A DNA stretch of 64,000 nt from Microbacterium sp. K24 (lineage in GTDB: Bacteria > Actinomycetota > Actinomycetes > Actinomycetales > Microbacteriaceae), in NCBI RefSeq assembly GCF_004794465.1, contig NZ_SSDJ01000107.1, positions 1-64,000 of the forward strand, written 5' to 3'. The notes under the pieces are model-generated. The model was not told the origin of the DNA. It searched no databases and was given only the letters and a program-made list of their open reading frames with translations. The position numbers and the translations under genes are program-made. Of the stretch, positions 9,074 to 18,502 are shown in pieces (position 1 is the stretch's first letter; the number at the start of each line of letters is the position of its first letter).

Positions 9074-10371
9074 CATTTCTTTTCGCCGTGCGCCTTGCGC
9101 TCCAGGATCGCCCGCTCGCGATCGTTGCCGGCCAGGTTCGCGGCGACCGCGAACTCGCTGCGCGCCTCGTCGTCGCGTCCGAGCCGCAGCAGCAGCTCGC
9201 CCCGCGTCGCCGGCAGCAGGTGATAGCCCCGCAGCGCGCCGGACGACGACAGCTGGTCGATGATGCGCAACGCGGATGCCGGCCCGGTCGCCATCGCGAC
9301 GGCAGCCGCCCGGTTCAGCTCGACCACGGGTGAGGGCGCGATCCGGCCGAGCGCCTCGTACAGCAGCACGATCCGGTCCCAGTCGGTGTCATCGATCGTC
9401 GCCGCGACCGCATGGCACTCGGCGATGGCGGCCTGCAGGCTGTACGCGCCTCGACCTCGACCGATGGCATCCGCGGCGGCCAGCGCCGCGCGTCCGCGCA
9501 TGATGCGGCTGCGATCCCAGCGGCGCCGGTCCTGATCGGCGAGCAGCACCGGCTGCCCGTGCGCGTCGACGCGGGCGGGGAATCGCGCCGCCGTCAGCTC
9601 CATGAGGGCGAGCAGTCCGTGCGCCTCGGATTCACGCGGCATCAGGGCGACGAGGACCCTGCCCAGGCGAATGGCCTCGTCGCTGAGCTCGGGACGCATC
9701 CATTCCGGACCGCTGCTGGCAGCATGCGCCTCGTTGAAGATCAGGTACAGCACCCCCAGGATCGCTCCGAGTCGCTGAGCGTGCTCCTCGCGCGGCGGCA
9801 GTTCGAAGGGCGCGTGCGCGGCGGCGAGGGTCTTCTTCGCCCGCACGATCCGCTGCTGCACGGTCGCCGTCGGCACGAGGAACGCCCGGGCGATCTCCTC
9901 GCTCGACAGTCCGGCGACGACACGGAGCGTGAGCGCGACCTGGGCCTCCTTCGAGAGCACCGGGTGGCAGGCGATGAAGATGAGCCGCAGCACGTCGTCG
10001 TCGACGGCATCCGGGTTCCAGAGCATGTCGTCCGCCTCCGCCTGCTCCCGCTCCAGGTCGTGCCCGAGCGAGGCGATACGGTCGTCGAGGCGTTCTCGGC
10101 GGCGCCAGCCGTCGATGGCCTTGCGCTTCGCGACGGCGGTGAGCCAGGCCCCTGCGTTGTGCGGCACGCCGTCGATCGGCCATTGCCGCAGCGCATCCAG
10201 GAGCGCCTCCTGCGCGAGATCCTCGGCGAGACCGAAGTCGCCGACGATGCGGGTCAGCGCACCGACGATCCGGGCGGATTCGATGCGCCAGACCGCGGCG
10301 ACGGCGCGTTCCGCGGACCCCTGATCGGGGGCGGAACGCGCCGTCTCGCTGTGCGAGGAATCGCTCATCAC
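9073..10371 (-). CDS. ECF RNA polymerase sigma factor, ECF42-like with C-terminal extension
   Basis: 432 residues, far longer than a basic ECF sigma factor. The sigma-2 region is near residues 30-95 (GLAEDLAQEALLDALRQWP, GAWLTAVAKRKAIDGWRR) and the sigma-4 region near 130-190 (LRVVAGLSSEEIARAFLVP, QQRIVRAKKTLA). A helical C-terminal half of about 220 residues (DUF6596/TPR-like) follows, as in group ECF42, which uses a C-terminal extension instead of a membrane anti-sigma factor. The preceding YciI/DGPF gene is the hallmark neighbour of that group, 10 bases upstream. The frame starts GTG-ATG, so ATG 10368 is an equally possible start. Target promoters cannot be inferred. Confidence 0.88.
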   Translation of the reverse strand: MMSDSSHSETARSAPDQGSAERAVAAVWRIESARIVGALTRIVGDFGLAEDLAQEALLDALRQWPIDGVPHNAGAWLTAVAKRKAIDGWRRRERLDDRIASLGHDLEREQAEADDMLWNPDAVDDDVLRLIFIACHPVLSKEAQVALTLRVVAGLSSEEIARAFLVPTATVQQRIVRAKKTLAAAHAPFELPPREEHAQRLGAILGVLYLIFNEAHAASSGPEWMRPELSDEAIRLGRVLVALMPRESEAHGLLALMELTAARFPARVDAHGQPVLLADQDRRRWDRSRIMRGRAALAAADAIGRGRGAYSLQAAIAECHAVAATIDDTDWDRIVLLYEALGRIAPSPVVELNRAAAVAMATGPASALRIIDQLSSSGALRGYHLLPATRGELLLRLGRDDEARSEFAVAANLAGNDRERAILERKAHGEKK

Positions 10372-10381
10372 TGCCGTGCTC

Positions 10382-10807
10382 TCACTGCTGGGCGCGCTGA
10401 GCCTGCTCTTCGCGCCAGCCCTCTTCCTTCTGGATCCACTCGTTGTCGGCGGGGAAGTCCTCGACGCCGGTCACGCGACGCACCTCGAGGAAGTTGCCCG
10501 CAGTGAGGGGCGCACGACTCGCCCACTCGGCGGCCTCCTCACGGCTGGAGACCTCGATGATCCAGAAGCCGTTGAACAGCTCCTTGGTCTCTCCGTAGGG
10601 GCCGTCGGTGATGAGCGGAGTCTCGGCGCTGAAGTCGACCACGAAGCCCTCGGCGGCGTCGGTGAGCCCCTCACCGGCAGCCAGCACGCCGGCCTTGATC
10701 ATGGACTCGTTGTACTTTCCCATCGCCTCGATGACCTGCTCGAACGGCATCTCCTTGTAGGCGTCCACTGCTTCGTCGGTCGCGCGCATGATGAGCATGT
10801 ACTTCAT
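10382..10807 (-). CDS. YciI/DGPF-domain protein, partner of the ECF42 sigma factor
   Basis: 141 residues from ATG 10807, which has an AAGGAG Shine-Dalgarno; the open frame upstream of it is not supported. It begins MKYMLIMRATDEA and contains ITDGPYGETKELF, the DGPF-type signature of YCII-related proteins, followed by GFWIIEVSSREEAAEWA. The enzymatic role of this subfamily is unknown; the link to ECF42 sigma factors is well conserved. It is co-transcribed with the sigma factor gene. Confidence 0.9.
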   Translation of the reverse strand: MKYMLIMRATDEAVDAYKEMPFEQVIEAMGKYNESMIKAGVLAAGEGLTDAAEGFVVDFSAETPLITDGPYGETKELFNGFWIIEVSSREEAAEWASRAPLTAGNFLEVRRVTGVEDFPADNEWIQKEEGWREEQAQRAQQ

Positions 10808-10921
10808 GATGTTCTCCTTGTTCGAGGGGCCGTCTCTCGACCCTCTCATTACAGACGTCGAACGGGAACGCCCCGGATCGACATCCTCGAGAACTTTTTT
10901 CTGAATCTCTTTTTCGACGTG

Positions 10922-11022
10922 TTCCGGTCGCACTTTCGGCCGCCTCTCGCGCCCTGAAGCGGCAGGAACTGCGACCGGAACAGACGCAGGCGGCAGGAAC
11001 TGCGACCGGAACGGACGCAGGC
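10922..11022. repeat. 31-base tandem repeat with an inverted partner
   Basis: GGCAGGAACTGCGACCGGAA plus 11 more bases occurs at 10961-10991 and again immediately at 10992-11022, with a single difference in 31 bases. An imperfect inverted copy lies at 10922-10944 (TTCCGGTCGCACTTTCGGCC), so the first repeat can fold back on it. It ends 5 bases from the stop of the glycosyltransferase gene. Confidence 0.85.
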
Positions 11023-11026
11023 GGGC

Positions 11027-12430
11027 TCAGCGGCGGGAGGGACGCGAGACGGCGTCCCTGATCACCGCGGTGAGGGCGGCGAGCGAACGCTCCGGGCTCC
11101 ACGCTGCGGCGACCGTCGGAGCCTCGGCGCTCAGTCGTGCGCGCAGCCCGTCATCCGTGAGCACTCGGCGCAGGGCCACGCCGAGCGCGTCGATGTCGCC
11201 GGCGGGCACCAGGACTCCCCCGCCCTGCTGCAGCACGTCTCGGATGCCGTAGCGCACGTCGTACGACACGACAGGGGCGCCGTGCAGCATCGCCTCGACC
11301 ACACCGAGCGGCTGACCCTCGAAGGCCGTGGACGTGACGACGAGCGACGCGCGGTCGAGCACGCCGCCCGGATCGTCGGTGTATCCGGCGAGCACGACGC
11401 GGTCACCGGCGTCGAGCTCGTCGATCAGCGCCTGAAGCCGCTCCTGCTCGGGCCCGCCGCCCCAGATCTCCATCCGCGACCCCGGCACGTCTGCGCGCAG
11501 GAACGCCCGGATCGCATGATCGACCCGCTTGCCGGGAGCGAGCCGTCCGAGCATCACGACGAGACCGGGCTCTCGCACGTCGTCCAGGCCGTCGACGGGC
11601 GTGATCGGGTTGGGGACGACCGCGTGCGAGGCTGACGAGCCGAACCGGGCGACGACGTCGTCCCGCTGCGTCGCCGTCGGCCAGACGACGGCATCGAAGC
11701 GATCGGCCAGTCCGAACCAGCGCGTCCAGAGGGCGTTCGTCGGAGCATCGGGCGTGTACGGCGCCTCGAGGTGGATGGTGTGGATCGTGTGGACGATGCG
11801 CACGCGCGGGTCGGACCAGTCCGCGATGAGCTCGCCGATCTGACGCGACTCGCAGATCACGACGATCGTGCGATCGCCGAAGGATGCCGTCACGTGCGCG
11901 AGCCAGGCGCGGTACAGGCCGCGGAAGCCGCGCACGCCGCCGACGACCTCGCCGGATGCACCGTGGACGAGGACCGGTTCCTCGGTCAGGTGCCAGTCGG
12001 GATTGCCGGGGATCACCGGCAGCGCCGCGAACGCGCGACCCGCGGCATCCTCGAGCACGCGGTACTCGACGCCCGGGTCGGGCTTCGTCGCAGCATCCGC
12101 CGCCGCCAGCAGCCATTCCGCTGCTCCCCCGCCGGGCGCGACCGCCTCATCGAAGAGATTGCGCATCCGCGAGGGATCGGTCAGCGCACCCTGGGCGGCG
12201 AACGTCGCCCGGTGCTCCGCGTGCGCCGCGATCGTGCCGGGATCGAACGTGAGCAGCTGCGGCCCCGCACCGTCGGCGATGCCGGCACCGGCGAGCTGCC
12301 GGGCACGCGCGAGCGTGGCGATCGTGTACCCGCCGTCGAGCCCGGGGATCAGCCGGCTGGACAGCACGAGGTATTCGGCGTCCGGGAGTCCGGCCGCCGC
12401 GTCCGGGGACAAGGCGTCCCCTACTCCCAC
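11027..12430 (-). CDS. GT4-type glycosyltransferase, TarM/GtfA-like
   Basis: About 467 residues. The C-terminal half has a GT-B donor-binding domain: [57 protein letters not shown] and [13 protein letters not shown]. The segment [15 protein letters not shown] resembles wall-teichoic-acid or serine-rich-protein glycosyltransferases of the TarM/GtfA kind, so a cell-envelope glycan acceptor is likely but not proven. The start is uncertain: GTG 12430 overlaps the guaA stop by 10 bases, and TTG 12412, with AGGGGA just upstream, is an alternative. The longer frame to 12664 lies inside guaA and was discarded. It appears translationally coupled to guaA. Confidence 0.78.
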   Translation of the reverse strand: MGVGDALSPDAAAGLPDAEYLVLSSRLIPGLDGGYTIATLARARQLAGAGIADGAGPQLLTFDPGTIAAHAEHRATFAAQGALTDPSRMRNLFDEAVAPGGGAAEWLLAAADAATKPDPGVEYRVLEDAAGRAFAALPVIPGNPDWHLTEEPVLVHGASGEVVGGVRGFRGLYRAWLAHVTASFGDRTIVVICESRQIGELIADWSDPRVRIVHTIHTIHLEAPYTPDAPTNALWTRWFGLADRFDAVVWPTATQRDDVVARFGSSASHAVVPNPITPVDGLDDVREPGLVVMLGRLAPGKRVDHAIRAFLRADVPGSRMEIWGGGPEQERLQALIDELDAGDRVVLAGYTDDPGGVLDRASLVVTSTAFEGQPLGVVEAMLHGAPVVSYDVRYGIRDVLQQGGGVLVPAGDIDALGVALRRVLTDDGLRARLSAEAPTVAAAWSPERSLAALTAVIRDAVSRPSRR

Positions 12431-14007
12431 TCGATCGTCCCCGGCGGCTTCGACGTCACGTCGAGCACGACGCGGTTGACGTCGCGGACGCCGTTCGTGA
12501 TGCGGTTCGAGATCTTCGACAGCACGTCGTACGGCAGTCGGGTCCAGTCGGCCGTCATCGCGTCTTCGCTCGAGACGGGGCGCAGCACGATCGGGTGACC
12601 GTAGGTGCGGCCGTCGCCCTGCACGCCCACCGAGCGGACGTCGGCGAGGAGCACGACCGGGCACTGCCAGATCTCCTGGTCGAGGCCGGCCTTGGTGAGC
12701 TCCTCGCGGGCGATCGCGTCGGCCTCACGGAGGATCTCGAGACGGTCGGCGGTCACCTCGCCGATGATGCGGATGCCGAGACCGGGGCCGGGGAACGGCT
12801 GGCGGCCGACGATGGCCTCGGGGATGCCGAGCTGGCGGCCGATCGCCCGCACCTCGTCCTTGAACAGGGCGCGCAGGGGCTCGATGAGCTCGAAGTCGAG
12901 GTCGTCGGGGAGGCCGCCCACGTTGTGGTGCGACTTGATGTTCGCGGTCCCTGCGCCGCCGCCGGACTCGACGACGTCGGGGTAGAGCGTGCCCTGCACG
13001 AGGAACTTCACCGGAGCGCCACCCGAGGCCTTCGCCTCGGCGACGAGGTCGAGCTGCACCTTCTCGAACGCGCGGATGAACTCGCGGCCGATGATCTTGC
13101 GCTTCTCCTCGGGGTCGGTGACGCCCTTGAGGTGACCGAGGAAGGTGTCGGCGGCGTCGACCGTGATGAGCCGGACGCCGGTGGACTCGACGTAGTCCTT
13201 CTCGACCTGCTCGCGCTCGCCCTTGCGGAGGAGGCCATGGTCGACGAAGACCGCGGTGAGCTGGTCGCCGATCGCCTTGTGCACGAGGGCGGTCGAGACG
13301 GCGGAGTCGACACCGCCGGAGAGGGCGGAGATGACGCGGGCGTCGCCGACCTGCTCGCGGATGCGCTCGATCTGCTCGGCGATCACGTTGCCGCTGTTCC
13401 AGTCGGAGGCGAGGCCGGCTCCCTTGTGCAGGAAGTTCTCCAGCACCCGCTGCCCGTGGTCGGAGTGCTTGACCTCGGGGTGCCACTGCACGCCGTAGAA
13501 GCCGCGCTCCTCGTTCGCGAAGGCCGCGACCTTGGTGGCATCGGTGGTGGCGAGCACCTCGAAGCCCTCGGGCGCCTTGGCGACCTGGTCGCCGTGGCTC
13601 ATCCACACGTTCTGCTCGGCCGGCTGCCCGCCGAGCAGGGTTCCGCCGTCGCCCGAGATGACGGCATCCGTCGCCCCGTACTCGCGCAGGCCGGTGTGCG
13701 CGACCTCGCCGCCGAGGGTCTGCGCCATGTACTGGAAGCCGTAGCAGATTCCGAGGGTCGGGACGCCGAGGTCGAAGACGGCGGGGTCGAGGCGCGGAGC
13801 GCCCTCCTCGTAGACCGACGAGGGTCCTCCGGAGAGGATGATGGCGACGGGGTTTTTGGCCGCGATCTCTTCGGCCGTCGCGGTGTGCGGCACGATCTCG
13901 CTGTAGACGCCGGCCTCACGCACGCGGCGGGCGATCAGCTGCGCGTACTGCGCGCCGAAGTCGACGACGAGCGCGGGACGCTGCTCGGTCTCGGAATGCT
14001 CGGTCAA
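12421..14007 (-). CDS. guaA: GMP synthase (glutamine-hydrolysing)
   Basis: Converts XMP to GMP with glutamine and ATP. 528 residues from TTG 14007, which has GGAAGG upstream and overlaps the DUF3817 stop as TTGA. The class I amidotransferase part shows [29 protein letters not shown], the nucleophile in GICYGFQYM and the His/Glu pair in VQWHPEV. The synthetase part has the PP-loop SGGVDSAV and the dimerisation end KPPGTIEWE. Length and ending match the family. It lies in a DUF3817-guaA-glycosyltransferase operon. Confidence 0.97.
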   Translation of the reverse strand: MTEHSETEQRPALVVDFGAQYAQLIARRVREAGVYSEIVPHTATAEEIAAKNPVAIILSGGPSSVYEEGAPRLDPAVFDLGVPTLGICYGFQYMAQTLGGEVAHTGLREYGATDAVISGDGGTLLGGQPAEQNVWMSHGDQVAKAPEGFEVLATTDATKVAAFANEERGFYGVQWHPEVKHSDHGQRVLENFLHKGAGLASDWNSGNVIAEQIERIREQVGDARVISALSGGVDSAVSTALVHKAIGDQLTAVFVDHGLLRKGEREQVEKDYVESTGVRLITVDAADTFLGHLKGVTDPEEKRKIIGREFIRAFEKVQLDLVAEAKASGGAPVKFLVQGTLYPDVVESGGGAGTANIKSHHNVGGLPDDLDFELIEPLRALFKDEVRAIGRQLGIPEAIVGRQPFPGPGLGIRIIGEVTADRLEILREADAIAREELTKAGLDQEIWQCPVVLLADVRSVGVQGDGRTYGHPIVLRPVSSEDAMTADWTRLPYDVLSKISNRITNGVRDVNRVVLDVTSKPPGTIEWE

Positions 14008-14477
14008 CGGACACCTTCCGGGGCGGTGGCGGGGGCGGCCTCGGCCGCCTCCCTGGTGGCGAGATAGGTCTTCACGTCGCGGGCGACGATCGTCTCCATG
14101 ATGAAGGAGAGCAGCGGGATGACTCCGCCGAGCGCGAGCAGGATGAAGCGCAGGAACGGCCAGCGCATCAGGCTCCACATGCGGAAGCACGCGAAGAGGT
14201 ACACGACGTAGAACCAGCCGTGCGCGACGAGGATCGACAGCGACAGGTTGACGCCGTCTCCGGTCGACTCGAGGCCCTCAGGACCCTCGACGACCGGCGC
14301 GAACCAGAGCGCCCCGCCGGAACCGCCGGCGAAGAGCTCGAGATGGATCGGCGTGTACTTCAGCACCATCTCGGCGACCAGCAGGAGCAGCATGATTCCG
14401 GTGATGATCGACGCGATCTGGTAGAACTTCAGCGCACCGCGGATCGCCGGAAAGCTGGCGACTTTCGGTTCGGGCAT
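14004..14477 (-). CDS. DUF3817 integral membrane protein
   Basis: 157 residues, [27 protein letters not shown] at the N-terminus, then about four hydrophobic helices with [16 protein letters not shown], characteristic of DUF3817. Function is unknown; proteins of this family often sit next to guaA in actinobacteria. A TAGACT box 6 bases before the ATG and no Shine-Dalgarno point to a leaderless transcript that would also carry guaA. Confidence 0.9.
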   Translation of the reverse strand: MPEPKVASFPAIRGALKFYQIASIITGIMLLLLVAEMVLKYTPIHLELFAGGSGGALWFAPVVEGPEGLESTGDGVNLSLSILVAHGWFYVVYLFACFRMWSLMRWPFLRFILLALGGVIPLLSFIMETIVARDVKTYLATREAAEAAPATAPEGVR

Positions 14478-14483
14478 GAGTCC

Positions 14484-14489
14484 AGTCTA
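14484..14489 (-). promoter_or_regulatory. Leaderless-type -10 box (TAGACT) of the DUF3817-guaA operon
   Basis: TAGACT, GGACTC (6 bases), ATG at 14477. Confidence 0.5.
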
Positions 14490-14527
14490 GACGGCGTGAA
14501 AGGCGGATCGACGCCCGGGGAGAGCGC

Positions 14528-15505
14528 TCACGGCGCCGGCGGACGAGCGACCAGCAGCTCGCCGGCTCCGCTGACCTCGAGACGCCCGGCCGCCGCGGGC
14601 ACGAGCACCGTCGCCCCGGCGGCGAGCGCCTGACCGGCGAGGGCGACCGCGCCGCTGACCACCACCACGATCGCGAATCCCGGCTCGATCACCGCGGCGC
14701 CGTGCACCGGCATCCGCATCAGACGGAAGTATCCGTCGGCATCGCGGGGGAACACCGAACCCGACGGCGGCGCCGCGTGCACGAGCGCTCCCATCTCGGC
14801 GGGACTCCGGGCCGTCCTGGTCACTGCGGCGAGCGCGAGATCGAAGCCGAGGCCGAGGTGGCCCTCCCCCGGTCCGTCGATCTCGAACCCCTCCCATTCG
14901 AGCAGGATCGACAGGTCCTCCGGCTGCTGCAGTTCGAGCAGCAGCACGCCGGCGCCGATCGCGTGCAGCTCGCCGGGCGGCACCCAGACCACATCGCCGG
15001 GCGCGACCTCGATGGGATGCAGCAAAGCGAGGAGACCGTCGACGTCCTGGCGCGCGACGAGGTCGGCGAGCGTCTCCGCCGCGACGTCGTCCCGCAGGCC
15101 GACGTGCACCGTGCCGCCCTCGAGGATGTACCAGGCCTCTGCCTTGCCGTGCGCACGCCCCAGGTGGGAGGCGGCGAAGTCGTCGTGCGGATGGGCGTGC
15201 ACGGGCAGACGCTGCCCGGCATCGAGGATCTTCACCAGCAGGCGGGCGTCGGAGCCCCAGCGCTTCGCGTGCGCCTCGCCGAGCCACCCCGCGGGATCGG
15301 CCTCGATCGCGTCGCGCAGCAGCCGTCCGTCCGGGAGGGTGGTCAGACCGAGCGACTCCTCGCCGCGGATGGTCGTCGTGGAGCCGACCCAGTCCTCCGG
15401 CTCGCGCGGCGCGGATGCCGGCTCGCCGCGGAACGCGGAGATGCGGGCGCCGCCGCGGTAGAAGCGCTCGGGCGGACGATTGCTCGGCAGGACGATGGGG
15501 TTCAC
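14528..15505 (-). CDS. Class I mannose-6-phosphate isomerase-like cupin
   Basis: 325 residues from GTG 15505, overlapping the upstream kinase gene by 4 bases (GTGA). Zinc-binding cupin motifs are visible: PVHAHPHDDFAASHLGRAHGKAEAWYIL (His, His, Glu) and VPPGELHAIGAGVLLLE. It probably interconverts a ketose and aldose 6-phosphate, but type I homologues in sugar operons do not all act on mannose. It is the last gene of the DeoR-linked carbohydrate operon. Confidence 0.82.
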   Translation of the reverse strand: MNPIVLPSNRPPERFYRGGARISAFRGEPASAPREPEDWVGSTTTIRGEESLGLTTLPDGRLLRDAIEADPAGWLGEAHAKRWGSDARLLVKILDAGQRLPVHAHPHDDFAASHLGRAHGKAEAWYILEGGTVHVGLRDDVAAETLADLVARQDVDGLLALLHPIEVAPGDVVWVPPGELHAIGAGVLLLELQQPEDLSILLEWEGFEIDGPGEGHLGLGFDLALAAVTRTARSPAEMGALVHAAPPSGSVFPRDADGYFRLMRMPVHGAAVIEPGFAIVVVVSGAVALAGQALAAGATVLVPAAAGRLEVSGAGELLVARPPAP

Positions 15506-16710
15506 GACGGCGCTCCGTTCCGGGAGTGGGCGGCGAGGAATCCGCCCACGAAGGTGTCGCCGAGTCCGATGGTCGTCGGCGAGGGAACATCGAGCGAGAA
15601 GGCGGCGACCCCGACGGCATCCATCATCGCGTCTTCGACGGCCTCCACGAGAGCGGCTCCTCGCGCGTGGCGGTTCATCGCGGCGGTCTGCGCCGCGTCG
15701 GCACGCGTGAAACCGTCGCCGAGGCGGAAGCGGGTGGCCGCCACCCGCACCGCGCTGTCGAGCGCCGCACGGTGGCGCGCGGCATCCGGCCCGACGGCGA
15801 GCGCCCAGTACCGCGTGTGCACCACGAGCGCGGGGACGGGGATGAGCGCACGGATCTCGCCGAGCGCCCCGATCACCTCATCGGGATCGAGCAGGTCGAC
15901 CGCTCGACCCAGGTACTCCTGCAGCTCGTCCTCGTTCATTCCGTAGACGTGGATGCCGGACAGCAGACGGCGCCGCACGGTCTCCGCGAAGGCGCGCGTG
16001 TAGAAGCCGGCGTCCTCGTAATAGACGAGGGCATCGCCGGGGAGGTCGCGCATCGCCGCCGCCAGGTCGTCCAGCCGCTGCACGAGGAGGTCGTGGTCCT
16101 GCATGGTGTTGAACCCGGAGATGAGGAACGCGGATGCTCCTTCGAGCGCATCGGCCAGCGCCGGGGCGATGGCCATCGCCCTGTTCGGCGGGTCGTTGGC
16201 GAAGATGAGCCGGTTGGCTCCGGGAGAGACGACCTCACCGTCCGCGAGCCGTACGCGGGCATCCGCCGGGAACTGCACGATGAGGTGCGGATCGAGCGTG
16301 TCGCGCTCGGCCGACGACACGATCGAGATGCTCTCGGGCAGCAGCCGACGCACGTTGTCGTCGATGCTCACCAGATGCTGCACGCTCGGGATGCCGAGGC
16401 TGTCGAGCACCAGCCCCGCCCGCACGCCGGTGCCGCCGAGGGTCACAGCGACCTCGAAGTGCGCGGCGAAGCGTTCGATGACGTCGGACGACGCGACGAA
16501 CCGCTCCGCCCCCGCGCCTGTCGCCGCGAAGGCGAGGACCGTGAGCAGGAGAGAGCGCTCGTCGTCGATCGATGCGGTGGTGGTCAGATCGCGCATGCGC
16601 ACATCGTGTTCGCGGGCGAGCCGTTCGAGCACGGCGGAATCCCACCGCAGCTCGTAGTCGACCGTTCCCCCGAGCCCGAGCACCAGCTTCCTGTCCACGC
16701 CGCCGATCAT
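15502..16710 (-). CDS. ADP-dependent glucokinase/phosphofructokinase family protein
   Basis: 402 residues of the ADP_PFK_GK family, a ribokinase-fold sugar kinase best known from archaea. The phosphate-binding and catalytic-Asp motif PTTIGLGDTFVGGFLAAH is near the C-terminus; VTLGGTGVRAGLVLDSLG and IFANDPPNRAMAI are other family-type segments. It should phosphorylate a sugar or sugar phosphate; whether ADP or ATP is the donor cannot be read from sequence. GGGAGGG lies upstream of the ATG. Placed between a class II aldolase and an isomerase, it likely makes the bisphosphate cleaved by the aldolase. Confidence 0.82.
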   Translation of the reverse strand: MIGGVDRKLVLGLGGTVDYELRWDSAVLERLAREHDVRMRDLTTTASIDDERSLLLTVLAFAATGAGAERFVASSDVIERFAAHFEVAVTLGGTGVRAGLVLDSLGIPSVQHLVSIDDNVRRLLPESISIVSSAERDTLDPHLIVQFPADARVRLADGEVVSPGANRLIFANDPPNRAMAIAPALADALEGASAFLISGFNTMQDHDLLVQRLDDLAAAMRDLPGDALVYYEDAGFYTRAFAETVRRRLLSGIHVYGMNEDELQEYLGRAVDLLDPDEVIGALGEIRALIPVPALVVHTRYWALAVGPDAARHRAALDSAVRVAATRFRLGDGFTRADAAQTAAMNRHARGAALVEAVEDAMMDAVGVAAFSLDVPSPTTIGLGDTFVGGFLAAHSRNGAPS

Positions 16711-16743
16711 CCGCTGAGCGCCCTCCCCGTCGAATCGTGTGCG

Positions 16744-17607
16744 TCAGTACAGAGAGGCCTTGCCGTCTGCACCGAACAGCTTGATCTTCTCAGCCGCCGT
16801 GGCCTTCATGGCGGCGATCGGCTCGGGCTGGATCGCGTTCGGCTCGCGCAGACGCTCGTCGGTGCCGAGGATCTCACGCATGCGGTTGTGGTACGCCACC
16901 TTGATGTCGCTGGAGATGTTGATCTTGTTGACCCCCAGCTCCACCGCGCGGCGCAGCTCGGAGTCGGGGTTCGACGAACCGCCGTGAAGGACGAGCGGGA
17001 TGCCGACGGCCGCCTTGATCTGCTCGAGCAGGTCGTGGCGCAGCTCGGGATTCTTCTCGGCCGGGTAGAGCCCGTGCGAGGTGCCGATCGCGATGGCGAG
17101 GCTGTCGACACCGGTCTCCTCGACGAAGCGCACGGCGTCGTCGGGGTTCGTGTAGATGATCTCGGCCGCGCCCGACTCGCCGTAGCTGTCGTTGGCGCCG
17201 ATCGTGCCGAGCTCTCCCTCGACCTGGATGCCGACGGCATGCGCGGCTTCGACGACCTTGCGGGTGAGCGCGACGTTCTCGTCGAAGGGCAGCAGCGACG
17301 CGTCGATCATGACCGAGGTGAAGCCGGCCTGGAATGCCGTGATCATCTGCTCGTACGTGCCGCCGTGGTCCCAGTGGATCGCGACCGGCACGCTCGCCCG
17401 GTGGGCACGCGAGTGCATCGCCGGGATCAGATCGGTCGTGATGTGCGAGACCTCGTCGGGGTGGATCGCGATGATGACCGGGGCGTTCAGTTCCTCGCTG
17501 ATGTCGATGATGCCGTTGAACATCGCCCAGTCGCTGATGTTGAACGCCGGGATCGCGAAGTTGTGTTCGTTGGCGACGTCGAGGATGGATTTACCGGTGT
17601 AGAGCAC
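16744..17607 (-). CDS. Class II ketose-bisphosphate aldolase (FbaA/GatY-KbaY type)
   Basis: 287 residues from GTG 17607, with AACAGGAGAAAC upstream; the frame further upstream lies in the permease gene. Metal and substrate motifs: PVAIHWDHGGTYEQ (HxDHG), VEGELGTIGANDSYGESG, AIGTSHGLY, LVLHGGSSNPDSELRRAVELGV and NISSDIK. The closest pattern is the tagatose/fructose-bisphosphate aldolase group. It probably splits the phosphorylated product of the imported sugar into triose phosphates. Confidence 0.92.
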   Translation of the reverse strand: MLYTGKSILDVANEHNFAIPAFNISDWAMFNGIIDISEELNAPVIIAIHPDEVSHITTDLIPAMHSRAHRASVPVAIHWDHGGTYEQMITAFQAGFTSVMIDASLLPFDENVALTRKVVEAAHAVGIQVEGELGTIGANDSYGESGAAEIIYTNPDDAVRFVEETGVDSLAIAIGTSHGLYPAEKNPELRHDLLEQIKAAVGIPLVLHGGSSNPDSELRRAVELGVNKINISSDIKVAYHNRMREILGTDERLREPNAIQPEPIAAMKATAAEKIKLFGADGKASLY

Positions 17608-17654
17608 GTGTTTCTCCTGTTTTCGTGTTGGTCGTGGGTCCGGTCGGACGGCGG

Positions 17655-18500
17655 TCAGCTCTTCACGGAGCCGGCGGTCAGCCCGCTGATGAAGTAGCGC
17701 TGGAAGAAGAGGAAGAGCAGCAGCACGGGGATGGAGCCGAGCACGCTCATCGCCATGATCTGGTTCCACTCGTAGGAGTGCTGGCCCATGAGCAGCTGGA
17801 TGCCGATCGGGACGGTGCGCATGTCGATCGTGCGCGTCAGAGTCAGCGCGAACAGGTACTCGTTCCACGCGATCATGAACGTGTAGATGCCGACCGACAC
17901 GATGCCCGGCACCGAGATCGGGACGAGGATCCGCCACAAAGCGGTCATGGATCCGGCGCCGTCCACCCGCACGGCCTCGTCGAGCTCGCGCGGCAGCGTG
18001 TTGAAGTAGCCCGTCATCATGATGATCGCGTAGGGCAGCGTGAACACCATGTAGGTGAGGATGAGCCCCGCGTAGGAGTTGTAGAGACCGAGAGCCACCA
18101 TGAGCCCGAAGTACGGGATCAGCAGCGTGATCGGCGGCACGGCCTGCACGCTCACGATCACCACGTTCAGGATGCGCTTGCCGCGGAACTCGAATCGGCT
18201 GAAGGCGTACGCCGCCTGGATCGCCACGATGAGCGTGAGGATCGTGACCGCCCCGGCGACGATGTAGCTGTTCAGGAAGAACCGCATCGTCTCCGGGTTC
18301 GTGAAGATCGCGGTGTACGCGTCGAACGAGAACGTGTCGGTGAGCAGCCGCGGGGGCAGCTCGAAGATCTGCGTGTTCGATTTGAACGAGCTCGACAGCA
18401 TCCAGAGCACCGGGCCTGCGGCGAAGACCGCGCCGATGATGAGGCCGATGGACACACCCGCGGTGGCGACCCGGCGCCGGCTCTTGACGGTGAGAGCCAT
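17655..18500 (-). CDS. Carbohydrate ABC transporter permease, MalG type
   Basis: 281 residues with about six membrane helices. The cytoplasmic EAA loop that docks on the ATPase reads ELDEAVRVDGAGSMTALWRI. The C-terminus QRYFISGLTAGSVKS is typical of CUT1 permeases. It begins 2 bases after the MalF-type permease gene ends. No ATPase gene is in the locus, so a shared MsiK-like ATPase elsewhere is expected. Confidence 0.93.
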   Translation of the reverse strand: MALTVKSRRRVATAGVSIGLIIGAVFAAGPVLWMLSSSFKSNTQIFELPPRLLTDTFSFDAYTAIFTNPETMRFFLNSYIVAGAVTILTLIVAIQAAYAFSRFEFRGKRILNVVIVSVQAVPPITLLIPYFGLMVALGLYNSYAGLILTYMVFTLPYAIIMMTGYFNTLPRELDEAVRVDGAGSMTALWRILVPISVPGIVSVGIYTFMIAWNEYLFALTLTRTIDMRTVPIGIQLLMGQHSYEWNQIMAMSVLGSIPVLLLFLFFQRYFISGLTAGSVKS

Positions 18501-18502
18501 GG

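Noticed and set aside
10922-11022. Possible small CRISPR array
   Set aside because: The two 31-base units are directly adjacent with no spacer and no cas genes are present.
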